Shown: positions 47,900-58,589, counted from the first letter of the stretch. The stretch is 64,000 bases of DNA from Saccopteryx bilineata (GCF_036850765.1 NC_089493.1:263426534-263490533), one strand, 5' to 3'. Notes: generated by a model from the sequence alone, not told the origin. Made by a program: numbers and translations.

Positions 47900-48788
47900 C
47901 AGGCTCATTCATTCATTCATACAACATTCACTGGTGCCACCTCTGTGCTAATGATACTGGGTGCTGAGACCCAAAGTTGAATAGAACTCTGAAAAGTTCA
48001 AATCAATGAGGCTGGTATGGGGAAAGTAGTTCTTCCTACCTGCTGGGTAGGTCACCGTCCACAAACAATGTTCCCTCCCATCTCCTAGGTGCATCCAGTG
48101 TCATCTGCCCAAAGCAGTGCCGGCGGACAGGGACCTTGCAGAGCAACTTCTGCACCAGCAAGCTGGGTAAGAAGCCTCCTATATGTTCTCTGCTCCTCTA
48201 ACTTCCTGCTCCTCTAACTTACCCTCCTGTTCCCAAAGAGCCCCCCCCTTCTGGTTCAGCCCTGCCCTGGCCTCCTGCCCCTCACTTCTCACCCTTACTC
48301 TCCCACAGTTGTGACTGCAACAGTGAAGTCCATGGTTCGGGGCCCAGGAGAGGGCCTCACTGTCACTGTCAGTCTCATTGGTGCTTATAAAACTGGAGGC
48401 CTGGACCTGCCCTCTCCACCCACTGACACCTCCTTGAAGTTTTATGTGCCCTGCAAGCAGTGCCCCCACATGAAGAAAGGTAACAGGAATGTGGAATAGT
48501 GGAGAGGGGTACTTAGCCTCATAGAAATGATAGATGTGGTAGAATATGAGGGGCTCAGATAAGGAGGTACATCTACAAGGTACATAACATGAGCCTTCAA
48601 TTCCTTCCTCCCCTCCCCCAGGAGCCAGTTATCTGCTGATGGGCCAGGTGGAAGAGAACAGAGGTCCCATCCTTCCTCCAGATAGCTTCGTGGTTCTCTA
48701 CCGACCCAACCAGGACCAGATCCTCACCAACCTCAGCAAAAGAAGGTGTCCCTCCCAGCCTGTTCGAGCTGTGAGGTCCCAGGCCTAA
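43107..48788 (+). CDS. PCOLCE: PCOLCE, procollagen C-endopeptidase enhancer 1, nine exons
   Basis: Exons: 43107-43201, 44069-44177, 44607-44865, 45726-45850, 46325-46461, 46803-47068, 48089-48166, 48309-48479 and 48622-48788 (TAA). The total is 1407 nt, 468 residues, against 449 in human. Residues 1-25 are a signal peptide ([17 protein letters not shown]). Two CUB domains follow ([20 protein letters not shown] at about 37-150; [20 protein letters not shown] at about 157-273). A Pro/Lys-rich linker comes next, then a C-terminal netrin-like (NTR) domain from about 338 ([16 protein letters not shown] to [14 protein letters not shown]). The secreted protein binds the procollagen C-propeptide through the CUB domains and stimulates BMP1-type proteinases. 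An N-glycosylation site (NYT) follows the signal peptide. The extra length lies mainly in the linker exon (46803-47068). Confidence 0.97.
45060..45134 (+). CDS. PCOLCE: Candidate unannotated cassette exon in PCOLCE intron 3
   Basis: A 75-nt segment sits between a strong acceptor (CCCCCTCTTCCAG|G) and a strong donor (ACG|GTGAGTAAC). Flanking exon 3 ends in phase 1 and exon 4 begins in phase 1; the segment is exactly 25 codons, has no stop in that phase and joins both sides in frame. It would add [12 protein letters not shown] and [13 protein letters not shown] between CUB1 and CUB2. I know of no such exon in human PCOLCE. This is a prediction from splice signals and frame only. Confidence 0.4.
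45900..46030. repeat. MIR-family or MIR3-like fragment in PCOLCE intron
   Basis: Contains gatttattaaatatctaccg followed by tgttctaagcactg, the usual 3' part of MIR-type elements. Orientation and borders are uncertain. Confidence 0.45.
47133..47563 (+). repeat. Long tRNA-derived SINE (ggttggctcag type)
   Basis: Full-length copy in the PCOLCE intron after the linker exon. Its tRNA-like head has a B-box-like gggtttgattcc. An aaaagttctaact target lies before it and is repeated after its A-tail. Confidence 0.92.
47568..47895 (+). repeat. Longer tRNA-derived SINE (gaccaggcggtgg type)
   Basis: Head ctgaccaggcggtggcac, repeated cttgagc-type units, aatgaacaactaaggtgcc and a long poly(A) tail ending near 47895. 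The preceding SINE inserted immediately upstream of its head. Confidence 0.9.
47905..47985. repeat. MIR/L2-like fragment
   Basis: Contains ctcattcattcattcataca followed by tctgtgctaatgatactggg, common in MIR and related 3' ends. Tentative. Confidence 0.4.
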
Positions 48789-48838
48789 AACCCAGGCCAG
48801 CCTCAGCCCTTGGCCCTAGGGAGCCATTTTTTAATCCA

Positions 48839-48844
48839 AATAAA
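48839..48844 (+). terminator. PCOLCE: PCOLCE poly(A) signal
   Basis: AATAAA about 50 bp beyond the stop codon, giving a very short 3' UTR. Confidence 0.9.
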
Positions 48845-49199
48845 TGTTCCTTGACTGAGGAAGAGGTCACATATCCATTTCTATGGTTTTGGTGCCCATC
48901 TTGGGGATTTCTTTTCATTCATTTGTTAAACTCAACAGACATTTACTATACAGAATAATCTTTAAGAACCTAAATTGGATCTTGTCATCCCTTTGTTCAG
49001 ACACAAACAATGGTAACTATTAATAGTTAGAGGTGATGGATATGTTAATGAGCTTAATTGTGATCTTTTCTCAGAGCATACAAACCATCAAGTTGTAGGC
49101 TTTAAATATATGCAATTTTTATGTCAAAGGTATCTCAAAGCTGTTAAAAAGATATTTTAAACACTTCTATAGTTTTTCATCAATCTCAATAAAATTTAA

Positions 49200-49435
49200 A
49201 ACCCTACTGTGGGCTTGAAGGCTTTGGATGATCTGCATCCTTCATCCCTCCCTCTTCTCATCTACTATTTTCTCCCTAAGACCACGGTTCAGCCACATTG
49301 GCTCCTTGGTACACTGGCTTTGCCTGTGCTATTCCTTTATCTGGAATTCTCTTCCATAGATAGCTCATGACTTGATTCCTAACTTCAACCATCTCAGCTC
49401 AAAGTTCATTCTAGCTAGTTATTTGTTCATTCCAC
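49200..49435. repeat. L2-like ancient LINE fragment
   Basis: Contains ccacattggctccttggtac and tttatctggaattctcttcc, which resemble L2 3' sequence. It lies downstream of PCOLCE. Confidence 0.55.
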
Positions 49436-49436
49436 A

Positions 49437-50047
49437 TGCCTGACCTCAGCATCAACCTAAATGCTGAGGTCTCTGGTTCAAAAAACCCTGGGCTAGGCCC
49501 TGGCCGGTTGGCTCAGCGGTAGAGCGTCGGCCTAGCGTGCAGAGGACCCGGGTTCGATTTCTGGCCAGGGCACATAGGAGAAGCGCCCATTTGCTTCTCC
49601 ACCCCTCCGCCGCGCCTTCCTCTCTGTCTCTCTCTTCCCCTCCCGCAGCCAGGGCTCCATTGGAGCAAAGATGGCCCGGGTGCTGGGGATGGCTCTGTGG
49701 CCTCTGCCCCAGGCGCTAGAGTGGCTCTGGTCGCAACATGGCGACACCCAGGAGGGTCGCAACATGGCGACGCCCAGGATGGGCAGAGCATCGCCCCCTG
49801 GTGGACAGAGCGTCGCCCCTGGTGGGCGTGCCGGACCGGGCGCATGCGGGAGTCTGTCTGACTGTCTCTCCCTGTTTCTAGCTTCAGAAAAATGCAAAAA
49901 AAAAAAAAAAAAAAAACCCTGGGCTTGCCCCCTCAAAGCACATATGAGAAGCAACTACAATGAGTTGATGCTTCCCACTCCTCCCTCCCTTCCTCTCTCT
50001 CTTTCTCTCCTCTCTAAAATCAATAAATAAAATCTTAAAAAGAAAAA
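49437..50047 (+). repeat. Short SINE split by a long SINE
   Basis: The short type (head partly deleted, 49437-49496) is interrupted by the long type at 49497-49901 and resumes at about 49902. The duplicated target is aaaaaaccctgggct, which lies in the short SINE itself. The long copy carries an internal 26-bp duplication (49731-49756 and 49757-49782). Confidence 0.9.
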
Positions 50048-50351
50048 AGCAAATGGCAGACACTGTTTTAAGCACCAAAGTACAACAAAACAGTCCTTGC
50101 TCTTGCAAAGCAGAGATAAACAGTAACATAAACATAAGAACAAGTAGCTCTATTAGTGTTACGAAGAAAACATAAGCATGATTAAGAGGACAAAGGGGAA
50201 TTTTACATTTGGTAGGGTGCTCAGGGGAAGCTTTCAGTGTCAACTTTGTTAACAAATTGTGTGGCCTGGGAGAGACTTCACCTTGCTGAGGTTTCCTTCT
50301 GTAAGAATTGAAGATCGCAGTGGTGATAAAAGTGGCAGGGTTGGTAAGTCT
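50048..50351. other. Unique intergenic sequence
   Basis: No gene or repeat recognised. It ends with cagggttggtaagtctt at 50336-50352, the target of the SINEs that follow. Confidence 0.5.
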
Positions 50352-50726
50352 TTTATTTATTTTTTATTTTTATTTTTCTTCTTTTCCAAGTGACAGGAGG
50401 GGAGATAGAGAGACAGACTCCCACATGCACCAGGACCGTGATCCATCCAGCAACCCAGACTGGGGCCGAGCTCTGCCCATCTGGAGCCATGCTCCCAACT
50501 AGTTCAAAAAACCAGTTTCTGAGGCAGAGGCTACAGGAGCCGTCCTCAGCACCCAGGGAGGATAGGTCAAACCCAATATAAGCAGTGGCTGTGGGAGAAG
50601 AAGAGAGAGAAAGAGAGAAGGGGGAGGAGGGAGAAGCAGATGGTCTCTTGTCCTGTGTGACCTGATCGGGAATGGAACCGGGACACGCCAGGCCAATGAT
50701 CTACCACTGAGAATCCTGGCCAGGGC
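50352..50726 (-). repeat. Diverged SINE, antisense
   Basis: A T-rich tail, then gagatagagagacagactcc and gggacacgccaggccaatga, to the complement of the head (ccactgagaatcctggcc). It is flanked by cagggttggtaagtct at 50336 and 50727. Confidence 0.8.
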
Positions 50727-50742
50727 CAGGGTTGGTAAGTCT

Positions 50743-50858
50743 CTCTTTTGTTTTTAATTCAGTGAGAGGAGGGAAGGCAGAGACAGACTCCCGCATGCGC
50801 CCTAACTGGGATCCACCCAGCAGGGCGATGCTGTGCCCATCTGAGGCATTGCTCTGTT
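50743..50858 (-). repeat. SINE (antisense), tail part; continues at 61140-61388 after the provirus
   Basis: The SINE 3' part (agactcccgcatgcgcccta, catctgaggcattgctctg) stops at the provirus and the head part resumes at 61140 (gcttagctcctgaggtgg to the tRNA-like head complement). The two halves are flanked by cagggttggtaagtct at 50727 and 61389. Confidence 0.85.
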
Positions 50859-50862
50859 GCTC

Positions 50863-51286
50863 TGAAGGGAGAAACCAGAAGAATGCAGAAGAGGCCAGCA
50901 GGAATGACTGGCTCAGCCAGTTAAAGATTATCCACATCCTATAGATCTCTAACTGATCTCCTGGAGAATCCTATAAGAAAAACAGGATCTGTAAATAGAT
51001 AGGACCAGGGGTCCAGAAACCCCTTCCCCCTTGTTACCCCACTGAAACTCCCCTGCCCCACCTTGAGTCATGATGATGTGCATATAGGGCCTCAGACAAA
51101 GGAATCACACGCCCCTTGCTTGAACACTGTAGAAGGTATATAAGATGTAAGAAATCTAACTTCGGAGAGCTTGTGCTTTGGTGCTACTAGCCCCACGTAC
51201 TCTGCTGGCTACTAAGAAATTCTTCTTCCTCTCTTAAGTTGTCTGGGAGCCTATTTTCTTCCGCTTGGGTGTCATTTCCTGCAACA
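50863..51286 (+). repeat. 5' LTR
   Basis: 424 bp, TGAAGGGAGAAACC to GCAACA. It carries a TATATAA at 51137-51143. The position where the 3' LTR has ATTAAA reads cttaag here, so the poly(A) signal is lost in this copy. Confidence 0.93.
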
Positions 51287-51292
51287 GATTTC

Positions 51293-51310
51293 TGGTGCAT
51301 TGGCTGGGAA
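51293..51310 (+). other. Primer binding site, tRNA-Gly type
   Basis: TGGTGCATTGGCTGGGAA starts six bases after the LTR. It complements the 3' end of tRNA-Gly with one visible mismatch (T for C). Confidence 0.85.
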
Positions 51311-52035
51311 ATGAGAAATGAAGTCACCGCATTTGGCAGACTTCAAATACCCCACTTGGGAGTCCCAGGACTGCCCTGTAGACGCGCCCAGTGAGTGCAC
51401 ACCGGGGATTTCCCTGTGTGGACACCTCACAGGACAGAAGGGGAAACCCCATCTGCCAGTCCCAGCAAGGATCAGACAACGGGGGAACGAGAAAACAAGA
51501 GCATGACAGAGCCACAGTAAGGAAAACCGGGCAAGGGTAGCTAGCTGAGGTCCTGCCCTACTGGGCAGAAGGGAGGCCTGATCACCCGCCAGAGAGTGAC
51601 TGGTCGTCCTTCATAGGTTAACAGTGGCAACTGCTCACCCTACACAGGACAGGTTAGGAGTGGTGACTCATCACCCTCCATGGGTTGTGGAGGGTTGTGT
51701 GAAAGAGAGTGAGTGTGGAGTGAACAAGACGGACACCAGGGAGGAGTTCCAACTCCTTCCCACAGGACCAAAGTGAGTGTTGAGTCCTGAACCGTGGTTC
51801 CATAGGGCGCCTCATCCAGCTAAGAGGCAGAATTGCGTGCTGACGGTTTATATCAGCCTGCCATAAGCCAAGAGGGCCTGCTATCTCCACAAAGGGAGCA
51901 GCCTGTGATGGACAAAGCGAGTGGCATCCCCTCCAAGTTTCCCTTAACCTCCCGCAATTCCTTCTTGTGGCGTGACTGGTGTTTGTTGTGGGAGGCATGG
52001 GAGGTTCACAGGGAAACCTTACTCCCCTGGCCACA
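51311..52035 (+). other. Retroviral leader
   Basis: Sequence between the primer site and the probable gag start. Short open frames here have no recognised similarity. A packaging signal may lie here but cannot be located by eye. Confidence 0.5.
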
Positions 52036-53900
52036 ATGATCAAGAACTTTAAGCCTGACCAGGCGGTGGCGCAGTGGATAGAGCGTGGGACTGGGATGCG
52101 GAAGACCGAGGTTTGAGACCCCAAGGTCGCCAGCTTGAGCGCGGGCTCATCTGGTTTGAGCAAAAGCTCACCAGCTTGAACCCAAGGTCGCTGGCTTGAC
52201 CAAGGGGTTACTCCATCTGCTGAAGGCCTGCGGTCAAGGCACATATGGGAAAGCAATCAATGAACAACTAAGGTGTCACAACGAAAAACTGAAGATTGAT
52301 GCTTCTCATCTCTCTCCGTTCCTGTCTGTCTGTCCCTATCTATCCCTCTCTCTGACTCTCTGTCTCTGTAAAAAATAAAAAATAAATAAATAAAAAAGAA
52401 CTTTAAGAAAGGGTTCTCAGGGATTACGAGGTTACCATGTCCCCAGGGAAATTGAGGACCTTGTATGAACTAGAATGGCCTGCTTTTGGGGTGGGGCGGC
52501 CAGCAGAAGAAAGCCTGGATAGGTCCATTGTGTGGAAGGTGTGACAGGTAGTCACTAGAGATCCAGGCCACCCTGACCAGTTTCTCTACGTAGACACCAG
52601 GTTCACGCTGGTATTGCACCCTTCCCTTTGGCTTAGAGGTCAAGCTTCCACTGTGTTAGTAACAAAGGCAGGGAAACGTTCCACCAAACCTGGAGAGCCA
52701 CTGCTGCCACTAATGCCAGGAATTTTAACCCCTAGTGAGCCAGAAGAAGCAGAAACTTTGGCTCCTGCACCATGCGTACTGGCAAGGCTTTACCCTTCTA
52801 CACCTGGCTCCCCGTCCACCCCAGAGATTGCTACTGATTCAGGCCGATCATTGCCGGATCTATCGAGCCCCAGCATAAACTTCCGCGAGTGAGAGGTACC
52901 TCTCACTGCCCTGCTGGAACCAGCTCCAGGCTCTCGTCTCCTAGCAGGGAGGTTGCACTCAAAGACTGCGCCTAGAGTACAGATGCCTCTGAGAGAAGTA
53001 AGGGACACAGTGATGAATGAAGAGGGGTGCATGGTAGGACAGCAGGTGCTGGTGTGCCAACCTTTCACCACCACTGACCTCAGTTGGAAGCACCAAACTC
53101 CTTCTTATACAGAAAAGCCTCCGGCCTTAATAGATCTCATGCAAACCATATTCCAGACCCATAATCCCACGTGGGTGGATTGCCATTGTGTTTGCTCCTC
53201 TCTCTGTTCAACACAGAGGAAAAAACACCAAATATTTATAATACAGGCGGCACCTAAATGGCTAAAGGAGAATACCCCTGAGAAATACCAGAACCCCTAG
53301 GAATATGTGAGGGTCCAGGTACCAGGAGAGGATCCTAAGTGCGACCCAAATGTAGAGGAAGGCCTGAGATGGCTCAGGAGATACAGAGAGGCTCTCCTCC
53401 AAGGCCTCTGGAAAGGAAGCCAGAAGGCCACTAACACTAATATCAACAAAGCGGCAGAAGCTTTGCAAAGGAAGAATGAGAATCCGGGTGACTTTTATGA
53501 GAAGTTATGTGAGGTCTACAGGATCTATACTCCTTTTGATCCAGAAAGTCCAGAAAACCAGAGCATGGTTAATATGGCCTTTGTCAGCCAGAGTGCAGGA
53601 GATGTAAAAAGGAAGCTCCAGAAATTAGAAGGCTTTGCAGGGATGAACACTTCCCAACTCCTGGAAGTAGCCAACAAGGTCTATGTCAACAGGGAGGTTG
53701 CAAACAGGCAAGAGGATGCAGGCCAAATGAAGAAGAAGGCTGAGCTCATAGCTGCTGCCCTTCAGCACAAGGGCAAAGGAAAGGCTCCCTGAAAACAGAA
53801 AAAAGACAGGCAACGAAAAGAAAGGACAGTCAGGCTGGACCCCCTTGTAGTGTGATCAGTGTGCCATCCATCTGCTAGGGAACTGGTCATTGGAAAAAGG
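52036..53900 (+). pseudogene. Gag remnant (matrix, capsid, nucleocapsid fragment)
   Basis: An ATG at 52036 in a fair context (ccacaATGa) gives a few codons before a SINE at 52053-52395. Matrix-like sequence follows from about 52430 (LRTLYELEWPAFGVG), with frame changes, then a Pro-rich stretch (about 52690-52890). The capsid is best preserved at 53307-53792: DPNVEEGLRWLRRYREALLQ, then FYEKLCEVYRIYTPFDPESP, which includes the region like the capsid major homology region. A Cys-rich nucleocapsid remnant follows at about 53850-53900 (CDQC, then frame changes). The gene has several stops and frameshifts. Confidence 0.88.
52053..52395 (+). repeat. Longer tRNA-derived SINE inside gag
   Basis: Head gcctgaccaggcggtggcgc; several cttgagc-type repeats; A-rich tail. 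Target duplication aagaactttaa at 52042-52052 and about 52396-52406. It lies a few codons after the probable gag start. Confidence 0.93.
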
Positions 53901-54005
53901 AATGTCCCACCTGGAACAAAAGGGAGGCGTGCTTGCCAGACACACTGTTCAGTGTAGCTGGGGAATCCCTCTTGGACTGAGGGCAACCAGACTCAGGGGC
54001 CCCCA

Positions 54006-54788
54006 GTGAACCTATGGATGGTAGGGAGCCAACAGATGGACTTCCTGATTGATACAGGGGCTGAACACTCAGTAGTGACCCGGCCAGTAGCGCCGCTCTC
54101 CACCCATAGGGTGGACATTGTCGGAGCCACAGGAAAACAGGCAGGACAGGCATTCTGTCTGCCCTGTAAATGTACTATAGGAGGTCATGAGGTGATGCAT
54201 CAGTTTTTGTACATGCCTGACTGTCCAGTGCCCTTGTTAGGGCACAATCTGCTAAGCAAACGAAGGGCTACTATATCTTTTGCTGACAATGGCTGGCTAG
54301 ACTTGCAGGTGCCAAAGCTTAGGCTTGTTCTAACTCTAACCATCCCCAGAGAGGAGGAATGGAGGATTTTTGCTACCATGCTTGGGAAGCCACCCAGTCA
54401 GAGGCTACCCCAGAAATGGCCCGGAGTATGGGCTGAGGACAATCCTCCTGGGCTGGCAATAAATCAAGTGCCAGTATGGATAGAGTTAAAGCCTGGGGTA
54501 CTACTGCATGTTAGCCAGAAACAATACCCAATTCCTAGAGAAGCCTTGGAAGGAATCCAGGTGCATTTACAGAGGCTCAAGGAGCACGGCATTATTATCC
54601 AGTGCCAGTCACCCTGGAATACTCCTTTCCTCCCCATCAGAAAACCGGGAACCAATGATTATCAGCCAGTACAGGACTTGAGAATAGTAAATGAGGAAGT
54701 AGTGACTTTGCACCCAATAGTACCAAGCCCCTACACTCTCCTAAGCCTTCTCCCTGTCCAAGTCTCCTGGTTTACTTGCTTAGAATTG
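54006..54788 (+). pseudogene. Protease and N-terminal reverse transcriptase remnant
   Basis: An open frame carries the aspartic protease active-site signature DTGAEHS (D-T-G at 54051-54059), followed by the flap-like IVGATGKQ and LLGHNLLSK. The reverse transcriptase N-terminus follows (YPIPREALEGIQ, then HGIIIQCQSPWNTPFLPIRK) and runs into the palm start (WFTCLEL). There it meets the inserted RNase H copy at about 54789. No stop is present within this 780-bp stretch. Confidence 0.9.
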
Positions 54789-55234
54789 TACCCCAAGGCA
54801 CATCTGCTCAATGTTTAGAACTGATTGCCCTAACTTGGTCCCTAGAGCTCAGTGAAGGAAAAAGAACAAACATTTTTACTGATTCCCACACTGTCTCTCT
54901 TACTCTGCAAGTCTATGGGGCCGTATATAAGGAAAGAGGGCTCCTGACAGCCAGGGGCAAGAACCTCAAATATCCAGGAGAAATTTCCCAGCTGCTGGAA
55001 GCAGTCTGGAAGTCAAAACAAATAGCAGTAATCCACTGCCCAGGACACCAGAAGGGAGGAACGGTAGAAGCCCGGGGGAATGCCAGAGCAGACACATAGG
55101 CAGAGGACTTCTACTCTACCCTACCACAAGCTACTATAACACCTCTCGTCCTGTGGGCCCCAGATCTTACACCCAAATATTCTGAGGGAGAGAAAAGGTG
55201 AATGGAAAAAGAAGGGGCAAAAGAATTAAAGGAA
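54787..55234 (+). repeat. Extra copy of the RNase H segment, inserted in the RT palm
   Basis: About 448 bp nearly identical to 56403-56849, carrying the C-terminal part of RNase H (ELIALTWSLELSEGKRTNIF) and the sequence just beyond. The insertion splits the RT palm motif; gaattg lies at both edges (54783-54788 and 55232-55237). Both copies end the RNase H frame with the same TAG. Confidence 0.85.
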
Positions 55235-56402
55235 TTGGACTGTACCTTCTTTGGTACAAGACTCGCTCCTGAAAGCCGGAAGCTGTTTCCCTTCCAATGG
55301 GAGGACCCGGCTACAGGGGCAAAGGTGCAGTATACAAAGACTAGGCTCCTGTAAGGGTTCAAGAACTCCCCTACCATCTTTGGGGAGGCCCTTGCTCATG
55401 ACCCCCAGTGGTTTCCTGCACAGGACATTGGATGTGTCCTTCTCCAGTATGTGGATGACCTGTTGCTGGGTCACAAGACTCTCCAAGGCTGTGCTCAAGT
55501 ACACCCTCTAGAGAAGAATGGATACAAAGTCTGGAAGAAGAAGGCCCAGATCTGCCAAAGGCAAGAAAAATACTTGGGATTCATTCTCCAGCAGGGGGAG
55601 AGGAGCCTAGGAGTGGAATGCAAACAGGTTATTTAGATTCCCCACCACAAGGAGACAAGTTAGAGTTCCTGGGTGGAGTGGGATTCTGCCGTTTGTGGAT
55701 TCCCAACATTGCAGTACTGGCCAAACCCCTCTATGAAGTCACAAAGGGGGGAGAAAAAGAGCCCATGGACGGGGGGCCGGAACAGGACTGTGCTGTTCAG
55801 ACTGAAAAAGGAATTACAAGTTGCCCCAGCCCTAGGTCTTCCTAACCTAGAAAAACTGTTTGTGCTGTATATCTCGGAGAGGAGCAAGACAGCAGTAGGT
55901 GCATTAACTCAGGACTTGGGGTCATGGCCTATCGCTTACCTCGCTAAACAATTAGAGCCGCTAAGGGCTGGCCACAGTGCCCGAGAGCCTTAGCAGTCAT
56001 AGCAATGTTGGTGTAAGAGGCAGACAAATTGAATTTGGGACAAAACTTGAAGGTGCAGGTATTTCATGCAGTAGTAACTCTGAAGAATGCAAAAGGGCAT
56101 CATCGGCTCACAAATACCTGTTTCATCCAATACCAGAGTTTACTCTGTGAAAACCCAAGGCTGGCAATAGAGGTGTGTACCACTTTAAATCTAATGATGC
56201 TGCTCCCAGTGAAGGAGAGAAAGCAGCAACAAAATTGCTTAGAAGCGTTTGACTCTGCATATTCCAACCTCCAGCCGGCCAGACCTGTTGACCAACCCAT
56301 AAGAGACCCAGATTGGGAGCTCTATGTAGGTGGAAGCAGCTCTGTCAACTCAATGAGGGGTATGCAGTAGTGACTCTAACAGAGACAGTAGAGGCTTGGC
56401 CT
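55235..56402 (+). pseudogene. Reverse transcriptase palm, thumb and connection remnant
   Basis: Resumes the RT after the inserted copy (LDCTFFGTRLAPESRKLF), with YVDD at 55448-55459, the conserved catalytic motif, then KAQICQRQEKYLGFIL. There are in-frame stops at about 55350 and near 55634, and frame changes after that. Connection-domain sequence follows to about 56300 (FCRLWIP, APALGLP). Ancestral order is clear, but the reading frame is not intact. Confidence 0.88.
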
Positions 56403-56956
56403 CTACTCCAAGGCACTTCTGTTCAAAGTGCAGAACTGATTGCCCTAACTTGGTCCCTAGAGCTCAGTGAAGGAAAAAGAACAAACATTTTTACTGATTC
56501 CCACTTTGTCTTTCTTACTCTGCAAGTCTATGGGGCCGTATATAGGGAAAGAGGGCTCCTGACAGCCAGGGGCAAGAACCTCAAATATCCAGGAGAAATT
56601 CTCCAGCTGCTGGAAGCAGTCTGGAAGTCAAAACAAATAGCAGTAATCCACTGCGGAGGACACCAGAAGGGAGGAACAGTAGAAGCCCAGGGGAATGCCA
56701 GAGCAGACACATAGGCAAAAAGGACTTCTACTCTACCCTACCACAAGCTACTATAACCCCTCTCATCCTGTGGCTCCAGATCTTACACCCAAATATTCTG
56801 AGGGAGAGAAAATGTGGATGGAAAAAGAAGGGGCAAAAGAATTAAAGGACAGCTGGAAGCAACTGCCAGATGGTAGGGTTGTCATCTCCCACCTGTTGGG
56901 ACCGGCAGTAGTCTGGGCTTCACACACTGCCACCCATATGGGACAAGAAAAAAACA
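56290..56956 (+). pseudogene. RNase H (second, ancestral copy) and integrase N-terminus remnant
   Basis: The RNase H start reads ELYVGGSSS; the first catalytic Asp (usually in a TDGS motif) is Gly here (56329-56331). A frameshift lies just after. The rest matches the copy at 54787-55234 and stops at the same TAG. The frame then leads into the integrase zinc-binding region (HLLGPAVVWASHTATHMG near 56890-56942), which a SINE interrupts at about 56957. Confidence 0.85.
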
Positions 56957-57160
56957 GGCCTGACCAGGCGGTGGCGAGTGTCGGACTGGGATGCGGAAGA
57001 CCCAGGTTCGAGACCCCGAGGTTGCCAGCTTGAGCGAGGGCTCATCTGGTTTGAGCAAAAAGCTCACCAGCTTGAGCCCAATGTTGCTGGCTCAAGCAAG
57101 GGGTTACTTGGTCTGCTGAAGGCCCGCGGTCAAGGCACATTAAAAAGAAAAAAGAAAGAA
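56957..57160 (+). repeat. Truncated longer SINE inside integrase
   Basis: Head gcctgaccaggcggtggcg with an internal deletion, cttgagc units, and an A-rich tail (aaaaagaaaaaagaaagaaa). Confidence 0.88.
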
Positions 57161-58097
57161 AGAAGAAAACAGAAAAACTTTTAGGAAAGTATTTTTACAT
57201 TCCTCTCCTAGCAACTTTAGCCAAAGGAGTCAGCTTGCACTGCCCAACCTGCCTCCAGGAGTGTCAAACAAGGACCCTCGATGCCTCCAGGTATCCAGTC
57301 CTACGGGGCAGGCCCCTTTGTGGATGCACAAGTGGACTTCACCAAAATGCCCTGAAGCCACGGCTGCCGGTACTGTTAGTGCTAATGTGCACCTACTCGG
57401 GATGGGTAGAAGCCTGCCCCTCCTGGACTGAAAAGGCCAGAGAAGTAACCAAGGCACTGCTCAGAGAAGTCATTCCAAGATTTGAACTGCCACTTCGGAT
57501 AGGCTCTGACAATGGCCCTGCTTTTGTGGCTAAGGTAGTACAAGAAACGGCACAAGCCTTAGGCATCACCTGGAAACTTCAAGTAGCATACAGACCACAG
57601 AGTTCGGGGAAGGTGGAATGCATGAATAGGACTCTAAAGTTAGGGCTTAGCAAGTTATGTCAGGAGACAAATCTTAAATGGGTGCAAGCTTTACCTTTAA
57701 TTCTGTTCAAAATTCGGTGTACCCCATCCAAGAACACTGGGTACTCACCCTATGAGATACTATACAATAAGCCTCCCCCAATATTATACAGTTTGCCAGG
57801 GACGCCCCTCCCCAAGAACTAGGAGAAATAGAACTACACAGACAACTAGAGGCTTTAGGTAAGGAAGCCTGTACCATATCCAAGTGGGTGTTGGATAGGG
57901 CTCCAATCAGTCTGTTTGCTCCCATTCATCCTTTTTCCCCAGGTAACCTGGGGTAGGTCAAAGATTGGAATCCAGCTCCCCTCCATTCCAAGTGGAGAGG
58001 ACTCTACACTGTGATCCTGACCACTCCAATGGCTGCCAAAGTTAGAGGGAATACCTGCCTGGGTTCACCACAGTCGACTGAAGCCGGCAACTCCCAC
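57161..58097 (+). pseudogene. Integrase catalytic core remnant
   Basis: After the SINE the zinc-binding Cys pair (CPTC) is seen near 57241. The first catalytic Asp codon (57335-57337) lies in another frame. The second Asp (in DNGPAF, 57508-57510) and the Glu (in KVE, 57616-57618) lie in the open frame at 57235-57822 with 35 residues between them, the D-35-E spacing. A stop at 57820-57822 and later frame changes break the C-terminus. A SINE follows at 58113. Confidence 0.88.
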
Positions 58098-58112
58098 AAA
58101 GACCTCCTGTAG

Positions 58113-58528
58113 GCCCTGGCCAGTTGGCTCAGTGGTAGAGTGTCGGCCTGGCGTGCAGAAGTCCTGGGTTCGATTTCTGGCCAGGGCACACGTGATAAGT
58201 GCCCATCTGCTTCTCCACCCCTCCCTCTCTCCTTCCTCTCTGTCTCTCTCTTCCCCTCCCGCAGCCATGCTCCATTGGAGCAAAGATGGCCCAGGCGCTG
58301 GGGATGGCTCCTTGGCCTCTGCCCCAGGCTAGAGTGGCTCTGGTGGCAACAGAGCAACGCCCCGGAGGGGCAGAGCATCACCCCCTGGTGGGCAGAGCGT
58401 CGCCCCCTGGTGGGCGTGCCAGGTGGATCCCGGTCGGGCACATGCGGGAGTCTGTCTGTCTCTCCCCGTTTCCAGGTTCAGAAAAATAAATTAAAATTTA
58501 AAAAACAAACAAACAACCAACAAACAAA
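58113..58528 (+). repeat. Long tRNA-derived SINE (ggttggctcag type) at the pol-env junction
   Basis: Full-length copy. The 15-bp target duplication aaagacctcctgtag lies at 58098-58112 and 58529-58543. Confidence 0.95.
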
Positions 58529-58589
58529 AAAGACCTCCTGTAGACGGCGCAGACGGATCCCTCCAACTCCTGTAAGTTGTCCCTGAGAA

